In this document: positions 1-7,307 of the stretch, piece after piece
Position numbering within the stretch: position 1 is the first letter of the stretch
Layout of the letters: the number at the start of each line of letters is the position of its first letter
NCBI GenBank assembly: GCA_045806505.1
Contig: JBJMJE010000090.1
Coordinates: forward strand, 1-21,869
Length of the DNA stretch: 21,869 bases
Origin: DASVFB01 sp045806505
GTDB lineage: Bacteria > Actinomycetota > Thermoleophilia > Gaiellales > Gaiellaceae
Direction: 5' to 3'
Notes under the pieces: generated by a model
The model's database searches: none
What the model saw: only the letters and a program-made list of their open reading frames with translations
Told to the model about the DNA's origin: nothing
Translations under genes and position numbers: made by a program

Positions 1-1689
1 TGGAGCCCACCGATTCGCGAAGCGGCGCGGACGCTCCAGGTCGCCCGCTCGCCCACGATTGTCACGCGCTCCGGCTGGCATGCGGAGGAGGAGATCCGCC
101 GGGGCAAACCGCGCTACGCGCCGGCCCTGCAGTTCGCGCTCGTGCACCACACCGTCAACTCGAACGCGTACTCGTGCAACCAGTCCGCGTCGCTCGTGCG
201 CGGTATCGAGGTCTACCACGTGCGCGGGAACGGCTGGGACGACATCGGCTACAACTTTCTCGTCGACGCGTGCGGCCAGGTGTTCGAAGGCCGGTACGGC
301 GGGATCATGAAGAACGTCGTCGGCGCGCATTCGCAGGGCTTCAACAGCGGGTCGGTCGGCGTTGCGATGATCGGCAACTACGGGCGCGCAACTCCGTCGA
401 AGGCGGCACAGGATGCGCTCGTGAAGCTGCTCGCTTGGCGCCTCGACGTCGCGCACGTCGATCCGGCCGCCACCGTCGTCTACAAGTCCGGCGGCAACTC
501 GAAGTTCCGCGCGGGCACGCGCGTGAAGCTGAACGACATCTCCGCCCATCGCGACACATACCTGACGGAGTGTCCGGGCAGCGCGCTGTACAGCCTGCTG
601 CCGTCGATCAGGACGCGCGTTGCGCAGACCGGCCTGCCGAAGCTGTACTCGCCGGTGATCTCCGGCGCCGTCGGCGGGTTCGTCCGCTTCGGCGCGCGGC
701 TCACGTCGTCCCTGCCGTGGACCATCACCGTCGCGGGCCCGTCCGGCGCAACGGTCGCCACCGGCTCGGGCATCGGTCCCGACGTGTTCTGGACGTGGGA
801 TGCGACGTTCGCGCCTCCGGCCGCGTACACGTGGGTGATCTCGGCCGGTGCGACCGTGCGCGCCGCGGTCGGTGTGATCGGCGGGACGCTCCCGGCTCTC
901 ACGCTCACGGATGCCCGAGTGAACCCGCCGACGCTGGACGGGCTTGCGGTTCCGAAGGCGACAGTCTCCTACACGCTCAGCGCGGGGGCGTCGGTCACGG
1001 CGGAGCTCGTCGATTCGACCGGCGTGACGGCGACGTTGTCGACGCAGACGAAGGCGGCCGGAGCGCAGTCGTTCGCGTTCGCGGCCGCGGGCCTGGCCGA
1101 GGGCAACTACACCATCCGGCTGACCGCGCGCGACCTGCTCGGGCGGACGGCGCAGGCGACAGCGCCGGTGACGATCAGCCACAGCGTTCTGTCGTTCACC
1201 GCCGACTCGAGGCTCGTGTCGCCGAACTCCGACGGCCGGCACGACCAGGCCGTGTTCAAGTTCACGCTCGCGCAGCCGAGCGACGTCACGCTGTCGCTGT
1301 CGTCGGCGCTCTTCAGCTTCCCGCTCCTCTCGGCACAGCTCGGTATCGGCGTGCAGAGCTTCGCGTTCACCGGGCTCGCAGCCAACGGCGTGCAGGTGCC
1401 GGACGGCCCCTACGCCGCCACGCTGACGGTCGCCGGGCTGACGCAGTCCTTGCCGCTCGTGATCGACCGCGTGCCGCCGGCGCTCGCGATCGCCTCGCTG
1501 AAGCCGCTGACGGTGCGCGTGACCGAGCCGGTGACGCTGATCGCCACGATCAACGGTCGCATCGTCAAGGCGAGCGTGAAGCCGGGCTTGACGAAGATCT
1601 CGCCTGAGACGGTCGTCAGCACGCTCCGTCTCGTCGCGCGTGACGCGGCCGGCAACGAGTCGCCGCCGCTCACGTACCCGCTTCGCTGA
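1..1689 (+). CDS. Secreted PGRP-type N-acetylmuramoyl-L-alanine amidase with Ig-like tail, 5'-truncated
   Basis: The frame is open from base 1, so the N-terminus and any signal peptide lie outside the window. Residues read from the edge contain a PGRP/Amidase_2 domain: TRSGWHAEE, then LVHHTVN (zinc-ligand His at 145-150), GYNFLVD, GSVGVAMIGNY, SAHRD (His at 547-549) and TECPG (Cys at 571-573). This His/His/Cys set is that of zinc amidases that cut the MurNAc-L-Ala bond of peptidoglycan. After about position 640 come three to four beta-rich segments; one carries SPNSDGRHD and a VPDGPY motif typical of FlgD-like Ig domains, suggesting cell-wall attachment or spacing. The protein is probably extracytoplasmic, acting in wall remodelling or on foreign peptidoglycan. 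Its 3' end overlaps convergent birA by 20 bp. The family is clear; the biological role is inferred. Confidence 0.88.
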   Translation, partial: WSPPIREAARTLQVARSPTIVTRSGWHAEEEIRRGKPRYAPALQFALVHHTVNSNAYSCNQSASLVRGIEVYHVRGNGWDDIGYNFLVDACGQVFEGRYGGIMKNVVGAHSQGFNSGSVGVAMIGNYGRATPSKAAQDALVKLLAWRLDVAHVDPAATVVYKSGGNSKFRAGTRVKLNDISAHRDTYLTECPGSALYSLLPSIRTRVAQTGLPKLYSPVISGAVGGFVRFGARLTSSLPWTITVAGPSGATVATGSGIGPDVFWTWDATFAPPAAYTWVISAGATVRAAVGVIGGTLPALTLTDARVNPPTLDGLAVPKATVSYTLSAGASVTAELVDSTGVTATLSTQTKAAGAQSFAFAAAGLAEGNYTIRLTARDLLGRTAQATAPVTISHSVLSFTADSRLVSPNSDGRHDQAVFKFTLAQPSDVTLSLSSALFSFPLLSAQLGIGVQSFAFTGLAANGVQVPDGPYAATLTVAGLTQSLPLVIDRVPPALAIASLKPLTVRVTEPVTLIATINGRIVKASVKPGLTKISPETVVSTLRLVARDAAGNESPPLTYPLR

Positions 1690-2221
1690 CCCAGCGGTCG
1701 TAGTGCGCCTCGAGGCGTTCGAGGATCGCCGCGAGCAACTCGGCCCGGTCGACGTCCACACCTTCGACCGCGAGCGACGTCGCAACGGCGTCCGGCGGCA
1801 GCTCGTCGCGCGCCTGCGCCACGTTGACGCCGACTCCGAGCACGATGCGTCCCTCCGCGGACTCGGCGAGGATGCCTGCGACCTTGCGCCCGCCGATGAG
1901 GACGTCGTTCGGGTGCTTCACGGTCGGCTCGACGTTCGCCTGCGCCGCGAGCGCCTCCGCCACCGCCGCGCCGGCCACGAGCGAGAGCTCCGGCAGCCGC
2001 TCGGACGGTACGCCGGGCTCGAGCACGATCGAGAAGAGCAGGCTCGATCCGGCGGGCGCGTGCCACGTGCGGCCGAGGCGTCCTCGTCCCTCCGTTTGCT
2101 CGGCAGTGGCGACCACGGCGCCCTCGCGCGCGCCGTCCAGAAGCCGTTGAGTCGAACTACAGCGATCGACGAACGTGTATGGACGACCGAAGCGACCGCG
2201 CAGATGCGGTACCACATCCAC
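1670..2221 (-). CDS. birA: Biotin--[acetyl-CoA-carboxylase] ligase, catalytic domain only
   Basis: This 183-residue protein activates biotin to biotinyl-AMP and attaches it to the carrier lysine of AccB-type subunits. The ATP/biotin-binding GRGRLGR motif is at about residues 45-51, KHPND at 102-106 (most relatives have KWPND), GRKVAGIL with the catalytic-region Lys at about 113, and GVGVNV further on. There is no N-terminal winged-helix, so it is a class I non-repressor enzyme. It also ends right after the catalytic domain, without the usual C-terminal SH3-like domain, making it 40 or more residues shorter than typical ligases. The start is GTG at 2221, with a CTAGTCT -10-like element 8 nt upstream and no Shine-Dalgarno, in keeping with leaderless expression. 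It diverges from fabZ and converges on the amidase. Pairing it with fatty-acid genes fits its acetyl-CoA carboxylase substrate. Confidence 0.9.
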   Translation of the reverse strand: MDVVPHLRGRFGRPYTFVDRCSSTQRLLDGAREGAVVATAEQTEGRGRLGRTWHAPAGSSLLFSIVLEPGVPSERLPELSLVAGAAVAEALAAQANVEPTVKHPNDVLIGGRKVAGILAESAEGRIVLGVGVNVAQARDELPPDAVATSLAVEGVDVDRAELLAAILERLEAHYDRWVSEAGT

Positions 2222-2227
2222 TGCGCA

Positions 2228-2236
2228 CTAGACTAG
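2228..2236. promoter_or_regulatory. Palindromic bidirectional -10 element for birA and fabZ
   Basis: CTAGACTAG is a 9-nt near-perfect palindrome. Read on + it gives TAGACT (2229-2234), 8 nt before the fabZ TTG at 2243. Read on - it gives TAGTCT (2235-2230), 8 nt before the birA GTG at 2221. The centre (2232) is 11 nt from both start codons. No convincing -35 or Shine-Dalgarno is seen for either gene. Its role as a promoter is inferred from position and from the same CTAnnnT motif before other genes here. Confidence 0.55.
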
Positions 2237-2242
2237 GCGCCC

Positions 2243-2686
2243 TTGACCGTGCCGCCTCCCTTCGGCCGGGAGACAATCGAATCGATCCTCCCGCACCGGC
2301 CCCCTTTTCTGCTGCTCGACGAGGTCGTCGAGCTCGATCCGGGCGCGCGTGTCGTCGCGCGCAAGCGCGTGACCGACGAGGACTGCGCGGGCCACTTCCC
2401 CGGCAACCCGATCATGCCCGGCGTGAAGATGGTCGAGGCGCTGGCTCAGGCCGGCGCCGTCGCGGTGCTGTCGGAGGAGGAGAACCGCGGCCGGCTCGCG
2501 CTCTTCGCCGGCATCGACGACGTGCGCTTCAAGCGCATCGTCCGCCCCGGCGACGAGCTGACGCTCGAGTGCACGCTCGAGACCGTGCGCGGCCCGATCG
2601 GCCGCGGCAAGGCGCGGGCGTCGGTCGACGGCGAGCTTGCGGTGCGCGGCACGCTGACGTTCGCCGTGCAGGAGGTCGAGACGTGA
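2243..2686 (+). CDS. fabZ: 3-hydroxyacyl-[acyl-carrier-protein] dehydratase FabZ
   Basis: This cytosolic enzyme dehydrates 3-hydroxyacyl-ACP to trans-2-enoyl-ACP in type II fatty-acid elongation. The 147-residue hot-dog protein shows LPHRPPFLLLDEV near the N-terminus, then GHFPGNPIMPGV with catalytic His51, and KMVEALAQ with Glu65 on the central helix. Length matches the family. The TTG at 2243 is preferred because it lies 8 nt from the shared palindromic -10 element; a GTG at 2249 is the alternative and would remove two residues. It is the first gene of the fab operon and overlaps fabH by GTGA. Many well-studied Actinobacteria lack FabZ, so its presence supports a deep-branching lineage. Confidence 0.93.
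   Translation: MTVPPPFGRETIESILPHRPPFLLLDEVVELDPGARVVARKRVTDEDCAGHFPGNPIMPGVKMVEALAQAGAVAVLSEEENRGRLALFAGIDDVRFKRIVRPGDELTLECTLETVRGPIGRGKARASVDGELAVRGTLTFAVQEVET
2670..2675 (+). promoter_or_regulatory. Shine-Dalgarno site for fabH
   Basis: AGGAGG sits inside the end of fabZ, 7 nt before the GTG at 2683. It fixes that GTG as the fabH start and shows that internal operon genes use Shine-Dalgarno initiation, unlike the operon-first genes. Confidence 0.75.
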
Positions 2687-3681
2687 TCGGCGTCGCGAAT
2701 GGCCGCAAGGTAGGAATCACCGGCCTCGGCGTTCACGTACCCGATCGCGTGCTGACGAACGCGGAGCTGTCGACGATGGTCGACACCTCGGACGAATGGA
2801 TCATGGAGCGCACCGGCATCCGCGAGCGCCGCATAGCGGCCGACGACGAGGCGCTGACGGACATCGCGCTCCCGGCTGCCCGCGGCGCGCTGCGTGGCGC
2901 AGGCCTCGAGGGCAAGGACATCGACTACCTCGTGTGCGCGACGGTGACGCCGGACATGATGTTCCCGACGGCGTCGGCGCTCCTCGCCGACACGCTCGGG
3001 AGCACCGAGGCCGCCGCGTACGACCTGCTCGCCGGCTGCACCGGCTTCGTGTACGCGATCGCGCAGGCCGCCGCTATGGTCGGCTCCGGGATGTCGCACC
3101 ACGCGCTCGTCGTCGGCGGCGACGTGCTGTCGAAGATCCTGGACTGGAACGACCGCTCGACGATCGTGCTGTTCGGCGACGGTGCAGGCGCGGTCGTGCT
3201 CGAGCCCGTCGACGAGGGCGGCTTCCTCGGCTTCGAGCTCGGCGCCGACGGCGGCGGCGGCGAGCACCTCTGGCTGCCCGGCAGCGGCTCGCGCAAGTTC
3301 GACAACGTCGAGAGCTACGTCAAGATGAACGGCCGCGAGGTTTTCAAGTTCGCGACGCGTGTGATGATCCATTCAGCCGAGAGGATCCTCGACGCGTGCG
3401 GTCGAACGATGGACGATGTAGACGTCTACGTCCCCCATCAGGCAAATGTGCGCATCATCGATTACGCAGCGAAGAAGCTCGGAATCCCGAAGGAGAAGAT
3501 CGTCGTGAACGTCGACCGCTACGGAAATACCTCGTCGGGCTCGATTCCGCTCGCGCTCGCGGATGCGCAGCGCGACGGCATGCTGAAACCCGGCGCGCTC
3601 GTGTTGATGACGGGGATGGGGGCGGGCCTCACGTGGGGCTCCGCCTTGATCGAATGGACAGACGGGGTGAGGTCGCAATGA
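2683..3681 (+). CDS. fabH: 3-oxoacyl-[acyl-carrier-protein] synthase III FabH
   Basis: KAS III starts fatty-acid synthesis by condensing an acyl-CoA primer with malonyl-ACP. The 332-residue thiolase-fold protein carries the complete triad: Cys119 in LLAGCTGF, His252 in VPHQAN and Asn282 in RYGNTSSGS. The N-terminal region has DTSDEWI..RTGIRERR, typical of FabH, and the C-terminus has GMGAGLTWGSALI. The GTG at 2683 follows a perfect AGGAGG and forms a GTGA overlap with the fabZ stop. A longer open frame starting at 2179 is only read-through of fabZ in another frame. It overlaps fabD by ATGA. Primer preference (acetyl- or branched-chain CoA) cannot be read from the sequence; lipids with branched primers are common in Actinobacteria. 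Confidence 0.95.
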   Translation: MIGVANGRKVGITGLGVHVPDRVLTNAELSTMVDTSDEWIMERTGIRERRIAADDEALTDIALPAARGALRGAGLEGKDIDYLVCATVTPDMMFPTASALLADTLGSTEAAAYDLLAGCTGFVYAIAQAAAMVGSGMSHHALVVGGDVLSKILDWNDRSTIVLFGDGAGAVVLEPVDEGGFLGFELGADGGGGEHLWLPGSGSRKFDNVESYVKMNGREVFKFATRVMIHSAERILDACGRTMDDVDVYVPHQANVRIIDYAAKKLGIPKEKIVVNVDRYGNTSSGSIPLALADAQRDGMLKPGALVLMTGMGAGLTWGSALIEWTDGVRSQ

Positions 3682-4595
3682 AAGTGGCATTCATGTTTCC
3701 GGGCCAGGGCTCGCTCGAGGAAGGCATGGGACGCGAGATCGTCGAGGCGGTCCCCGAGGCCCGGCAGGTGTTCCGCGACGGCAGCGAGGCCGCCGGAATC
3801 GATCTCGAGAAGCTCTGCTTCGACACGCCGATGTCGGAGCTCGTCGAGACCGAGAACCAGCAGCCGGCGCTCGTCGCGACGTGCCTCGCGATCAACGAGG
3901 CGATACGCGTGCGCGGCATCAAGCCGGACTTCGTCGTCGGCCATTCGGTAGGCGAGTTCGCAGCTCTCGCGGCGGCGCAGTCGCTCACCGCTGCGGAGGC
4001 GATCGCGCTCGTGCGCGAGCGCGGCCTCGCGATGGCCGCTGCGGCGAGGGAGCGGCCGGGAACGATGGCGGCGATCCTCGGTCTCGCCGACGAGGCGGTC
4101 GAGTCGATCTGCCACAAGATCCAGAACGTGTGGCCGGCGAACTACAACTGCCCGGGGCAGATCGTCGTCTCGGGCGCGAGCGGCGCGGTCGAGGAGTGCT
4201 GTGAGGAGGCCGAGCAGGCGGGCGCCCGTCGCGCAATCAGGTTGCGCGTCTCCGGTGCGTTCCACAGCCCGCTCGTCGAGCGCGCGGCCGACCGGCTGCG
4301 GCCGACGGTCGAGAAGGTGCATTTCAAGGAGCCGCTCGCACCGTTCGTCTCGACCGTCACGGCGAAGCTCGAGAACGCGCAACGCTTCCGCACGCTGCTC
4401 GTAGAGCAGCTCACCGCGCCGGTGCGCTTCACCCAGGCGGCGACGGAGTTGATGCGGAACGGCGTCACCGTCTTCGTCGAGGTCGGGCCCGGCAACGTGC
4501 TCAGCGGTTTACTGAAGAGGATCGACAAGGGCGTGCGGGTGATCTCGGTGAACGACCTGAGGTCGCTCAACGCGCTCGAGCAGGCGTTCGACTGA
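3678..4595 (+). CDS. fabD: Malonyl-CoA:ACP transacylase FabD
   Basis: FabD moves malonyl from CoA to ACP, supplying the extender for FabH and FabF. The 305-residue protein has MFPGQGS at the N-terminus, the nucleophile elbow GHSVGE with Ser90, an RERG segment matching the carboxylate-binding Arg, and catalytic His196 in GAFHSP. VEVGPGNVLSGL near the end is also typical. Length is normal. The ATG at 3678 overlaps the fabH stop (ATGA) and is preceded by a purine-rich GGGGTGAGG ribosome site at 3664-3672. Its own stop (TGA at 4593-4595) lies within the CTGA that probably starts fabG. It is the third gene of the fab operon. Confidence 0.95.
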   Translation: MKVAFMFPGQGSLEEGMGREIVEAVPEARQVFRDGSEAAGIDLEKLCFDTPMSELVETENQQPALVATCLAINEAIRVRGIKPDFVVGHSVGEFAALAAAQSLTAAEAIALVRERGLAMAAAARERPGTMAAILGLADEAVESICHKIQNVWPANYNCPGQIVVSGASGAVEECCEEAEQAGARRAIRLRVSGAFHSPLVERAADRLRPTVEKVHFKEPLAPFVSTVTAKLENAQRFRTLLVEQLTAPVRFTQAATELMRNGVTVFVEVGPGNVLSGLLKRIDKGVRVISVNDLRSLNALEQAFD

Positions 4596-5317
4596 CGTTC
4601 GCGTCCCTGGAAGGGAAGACAGCGCTCGTCACCGGTGCCTCACGCGGCATCGGACGGGCGATCGCGCTCGAGCTCGCGCGGGCCGGAGCTTCGGTCGTCG
4701 TCGGCTATCGCAGCGGCCGCGACGAAGGTGACGCGCTCGCCGCCGAGATCGGCGGCCGCGCGGTGCACGCGGACGTCTCGCAGCCCGAGGACGCGGCTCG
4801 ACTCGTGCAAGAGGCCGGCGACGTCGACATCCTCGTCAACAACGCCGGCCTGACGCGCGACGGCGTCCTAGCGCGCATGAGCGATGACGACTGGCGCGCG
4901 GTGATCGAGACGAACCTCAGCTCGGTCTTCTACACGTGCCGAGCGGTCACGCGGGGGATGATGAAACGGCGCGCGGGCTCGATCGTCAACGTGTCGTCGA
5001 TCGTCGGCGTGCGCGGCAACTGGGGCCAGTCCAACTACGCGGCGTCGAAGGCCGGGATCATCGGCTTCACGAAGTCGCTCGCGCAGGAGCTCGGCAGCCG
5101 CAACGTGCGCGCGAACGTCGTCGCTCCCGGTTACGTGAAGACGCAGCTCACCGACGTGATTCCGGAAGAGGCCAAGACGAAGATGCTCGGCCTCACGCCG
5201 CTCGGCCGGTTCGGCGATCCGGAGGACGTCGCCGGAGCGGTACGCTTCCTCTGCTCCGAGGAGGCGTCGTTCATCACGGGCGGAGTCCTTCTCGTCGACG
5301 GCGGCTTGGGGATGTGA
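4592..5317 (+). CDS. fabG: 3-oxoacyl-[acyl-carrier-protein] reductase FabG, probable CTG start
   Basis: FabG reduces 3-oxoacyl-ACP with NADPH. It is a short-chain dehydrogenase with TGASRGIG cofactor motif (residues 14-21), NNAG (about 83-86), the catalytic Ser136/Tyr149/Lys153 in NVSS and YAASK, and the PGYVKT loop; the end is VDGGLGM. Counting from CTG at 4592 gives 241 residues, the normal family size, with N-terminus MTFASLEGK. No in-frame ATG, GTG or TTG exists upstream of the Rossmann motif; the first is GTG at 4763, which would delete 57 residues including the NADPH site. CTG at 4592 overlaps the fabD stop as CTGA, just like the GTGA/ATGA junctions at the other fab boundaries. CTG at 4607 is a weaker alternative. 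The function is certain; the start is inferred. Confidence 0.9.
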   Translation: MTFASLEGKTALVTGASRGIGRAIALELARAGASVVVGYRSGRDEGDALAAEIGGRAVHADVSQPEDAARLVQEAGDVDILVNNAGLTRDGVLARMSDDDWRAVIETNLSSVFYTCRAVTRGMMKRRAGSIVNVSSIVGVRGNWGQSNYAASKAGIIGFTKSLAQELGSRNVRANVVAPGYVKTQLTDVIPEEAKTKMLGLTPLGRFGDPEDVAGAVRFLCSEEASFITGGVLLVDGGLGM

Positions 5318-6600
5318 GCTTGGGCAGCAACAGCAACGGCAGCAACGGACGCAGGCGTGTCGTGGTCACCGGTCTCGGGTGCGTCTCACCGCTCGGGAAC
5401 TCGGTCGACGACTCGTGGCGCAACCTGCTCGCAGGCAAGTCGGGCGCGGCGGAGATCACGCAGTTCGACCACTCGAACAGCGCGTACAACGTCCATTTCG
5501 CATGCGAGTTGAAGGATTTCGATCCGACGGTGTGGATCGATCGCAAGGCCGCGCGGCGCATGGATCGCTTCGCTCAGATGATCCTCGCGGCAGCGCGTCA
5601 GGCGGAGAGCGACTCGGGCATCGACATCTCCAGGGAGCAGGAGCGCGTCGGCGCGTCGGTCGCGACGGGCATCGGCGGCCTGCGGTCGTACCAGGACTGC
5701 TACGACATCCTGCTCGCACGCGGCCCGGACCGAGTGAGCCCCTTCTCGATCCCCAGCATCATCCCGAACATGGGCGCGGGCTGGGTCTCGATCGAGCTCG
5801 GCACCAAGGGACCGCTGATGTCCGAGTGCACCGCGTGCGCCGCGTCGAACATGGCGATCGGCGACGCCGCCGACGCGATTCGAATGGGCCGTGCGGACGT
5901 CATGCTCGCCGGCGGGACGGAAGCGCCGATCACCGAGGTCGGCATTGCCGGCTTCGACGCGATGCGCGCGCTCTCGCGCCGGAACGACGATCCGGAACGC
6001 GCGTCGCGTCCCGTCGATCGCGCACGTGACGGGCTCGTGATGGGCGAGGCGGCGGCGATCCTCGTGCTCGAGGATCTCGAGCACGCGCGTGCGCGCGGCG
6101 CGAAGATCTACGGCGAGCTCGCCGGCTACGGTGTCTCGTCCGACGCGGCGCACATGACGGAGCCGGACCCGACGGGCGAGAACCCCGCCCGTGCGATGAA
6201 GATGGCGATGCAGGACGCGGGCGTCGAGCCGACGGAGATCGGCTACATCAACGCACATGCCACGTCGACCCCGCTCGGCGACGCGTCGGAGACGCGAGTG
6301 ATCAAGCAGGCGCTCGGCGAAGAGCACGCGTCGCGCACCCCGGTGTCGTCCACGAAGGGCGCGACGGGCCACTGCTTCGGCGCGGCCGGCGCGATCGAGG
6401 CGGTCTTCACGACGCTCGCGTTGCACGACGGCAAGCTGCCGCCGACGATCAACTACGAGTCCGAGGATCCGGAGTGCGATCTCGACTACATCCCGAACGA
6501 GTCGCGCGACGCGCCGGACCTGCGCGCCGTGATGTCCAACTCGTTCGGCTTCGGCGGCCACAACGCGACGATCGTGATCCGCCGCTTCGAAGAGAACTAG
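5314..6600 (+). CDS. fabF: 3-oxoacyl-[acyl-carrier-protein] synthase II FabF
   Basis: KAS II carries out the elongation condensations with malonyl-ACP. The 428-residue protein starts with a short Gly/Ser/Asn-rich leader, then RRVVVTGLG. The catalytic residues are Cys175 (TACAASN), His315 (NAHATSTPLGD), Lys348 (SSTKGATGH) and His353. NSFGFGGHNA closes the fold. The start is GTG at 5314, overlapping the fabG stop as GTGA; TTG at 5320 is possible. Usually acpP lies between fabG and fabF in fab clusters, but here the two overlap, so the carrier protein must be encoded elsewhere. It is the last gene of the fab operon, followed by a small GC hairpin. A KasB-like or polyketide KS role is unlikely given the context. 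Confidence 0.94.
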   Translation: MSLGSNSNGSNGRRRVVVTGLGCVSPLGNSVDDSWRNLLAGKSGAAEITQFDHSNSAYNVHFACELKDFDPTVWIDRKAARRMDRFAQMILAAARQAESDSGIDISREQERVGASVATGIGGLRSYQDCYDILLARGPDRVSPFSIPSIIPNMGAGWVSIELGTKGPLMSECTACAASNMAIGDAADAIRMGRADVMLAGGTEAPITEVGIAGFDAMRALSRRNDDPERASRPVDRARDGLVMGEAAAILVLEDLEHARARGAKIYGELAGYGVSSDAAHMTEPDPTGENPARAMKMAMQDAGVEPTEIGYINAHATSTPLGDASETRVIKQALGEEHASRTPVSSTKGATGHCFGAAGAIEAVFTTLALHDGKLPPTINYESEDPECDLDYIPNESRDAPDLRAVMSNSFGFGGHNATIVIRRFEEN

Positions 6601-6605
6601 CGGCT

Positions 6606-6621
6606 CGCCTCCGGCGAGGCG
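6606..6621 (+). terminator. Possible weak terminator hairpin after fabF
   Basis: CGCCTC and GAGGCG form a 6-bp perfect stem with a 4-nt CGGC loop, starting 5 nt after the fabF stop. There is no T-tract, so Rho-independent termination is doubtful. The position at the operon end is the main support. Confidence 0.35.
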
Positions 6622-6638
6622 TCGTCCGGAGGGACAAC

Positions 6639-6644
6639 TACGTT
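6639..6644 (+). promoter_or_regulatory. CTAnnnT-type -10 element for the DUF45 gene
   Basis: TACGTT preceded by C lies exactly 6 nt before the GTG at 6651, with no Shine-Dalgarno between. This matches the leaderless-type pattern before accD and the ABC permease. No -35 is evident. Confidence 0.45.
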
Positions 6645-6650
6645 TGCCAT

Positions 6651-7289
6651 GTGCGCCGAATCGACATCGGCGGTCGCGCCGTGGAGATCCCTGTGCGCGT
6701 CTCTCGTCGCGCGCGCAAGCTTTCGATTCACGTGGACGCACTGCGGAACGTCGAGGTCGTCGTTCCGCGGCGGACGACGCAGGACGAGATCGATGCGCTG
6801 CTGTTCGAGCATCGCGCCTGGCTCGAGCGGCAGCTCGCGAAGCCGCCGAAGCCGTTCCACCTCGGACTGCAGCGCGACGACGTCGTGTGGATCGGCGGCC
6901 TCGCTTTGCCGCTGCCGGCTCTGCCTGCACTCGACGCGTGGTACCGGGAGCAGGCGCGCACAGAATTGGCGCGCGTCGTCGCGCACCAGGCGCACCGCCT
7001 CGCCGTCACGTACACGCGCCTCACGATTCGCGATCAGACCACGCGCTGGGGCTCGTGCTCGAAGGCCGGCGCACTCTCGTTCAACTGGCGACTCGTCATA
7101 GCGCCGTCCGCGATCCTGAACTACGTCGTCGTGCACGAGCTCTGCCACCGCATCCACCACGACCACTCCGCCGACTTCTGGGCCGCCGTCGCCCGCGCGC
7201 GCCCGACGTTCGAGGAGGAGCGCGCGTGGCTCGCGGAGCACGGTTCGGAGCTGCTCGCGTACACGGTGCCGCAGCGCCGCGCCGCGTAG
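6651..7289 (+). CDS. DUF45 / YgjP-like zinc metallopeptidase
   Basis: This 212-residue protein belongs to the YgjP/DUF45 family (gluzincin-like, related to M48 and SprT domains). The C-terminal half carries the family signature: TTRWGSCS (about 130-137), LSFNWRLVIAP, then HELCH (162-166) and HHDHSADFW with a likely third zinc His at 172. The N-terminal half (residues 1-90) is the usual beta-rich region with PVRVSRRARKLSIHV. Substrates of this family are poorly known. The start is taken as GTG at 6651, because a -10-like TACGTT ends 6 nt earlier; an ATG at 6649 is out of frame. The gene lies 50 bp after fabF and 18 bp before the HAD gene. No signal peptide or membrane segment is seen, so it is probably cytosolic. 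Confidence 0.85.
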   Translation: MRRIDIGGRAVEIPVRVSRRARKLSIHVDALRNVEVVVPRRTTQDEIDALLFEHRAWLERQLAKPPKPFHLGLQRDDVVWIGGLALPLPALPALDAWYREQARTELARVVAHQAHRLAVTYTRLTIRDQTTRWGSCSKAGALSFNWRLVIAPSAILNYVVVHELCHRIHHDHSADFWAAVARARPTFEEERAWLAEHGSELLAYTVPQRRAA

Positions 7290-7293
7290 CGAC

Positions 7294-7299
7294 TACCCT
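7294..7299 (+). promoter_or_regulatory. CTAnnnT-type -10 element for the HAD gene
   Basis: TACCCT preceded by GAC lies 8 nt before the GTG at 7308, just after the DUF45 stop. It closely resembles GACTAACCT before the ABC permease. There is no Shine-Dalgarno and no clear -35. Confidence 0.45.
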
Positions 7300-7307
7300 G
7301 CGCGGCC

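Noticed and set aside
2179..2682. Extended N-terminus for fabH reaching back to 2179
   Set aside because: This part is an Arg-rich read-through of fabZ in another frame; the AGGAGG site and GTGA overlap fix the start at 2683.
5386..6930. A 514-codon minus-strand open frame over fabF and the DUF45 gene
   Set aside because: It is a shadow of fabF, with low-complexity Arg-rich product and no motif; long antisense frames are expected at this GC content.
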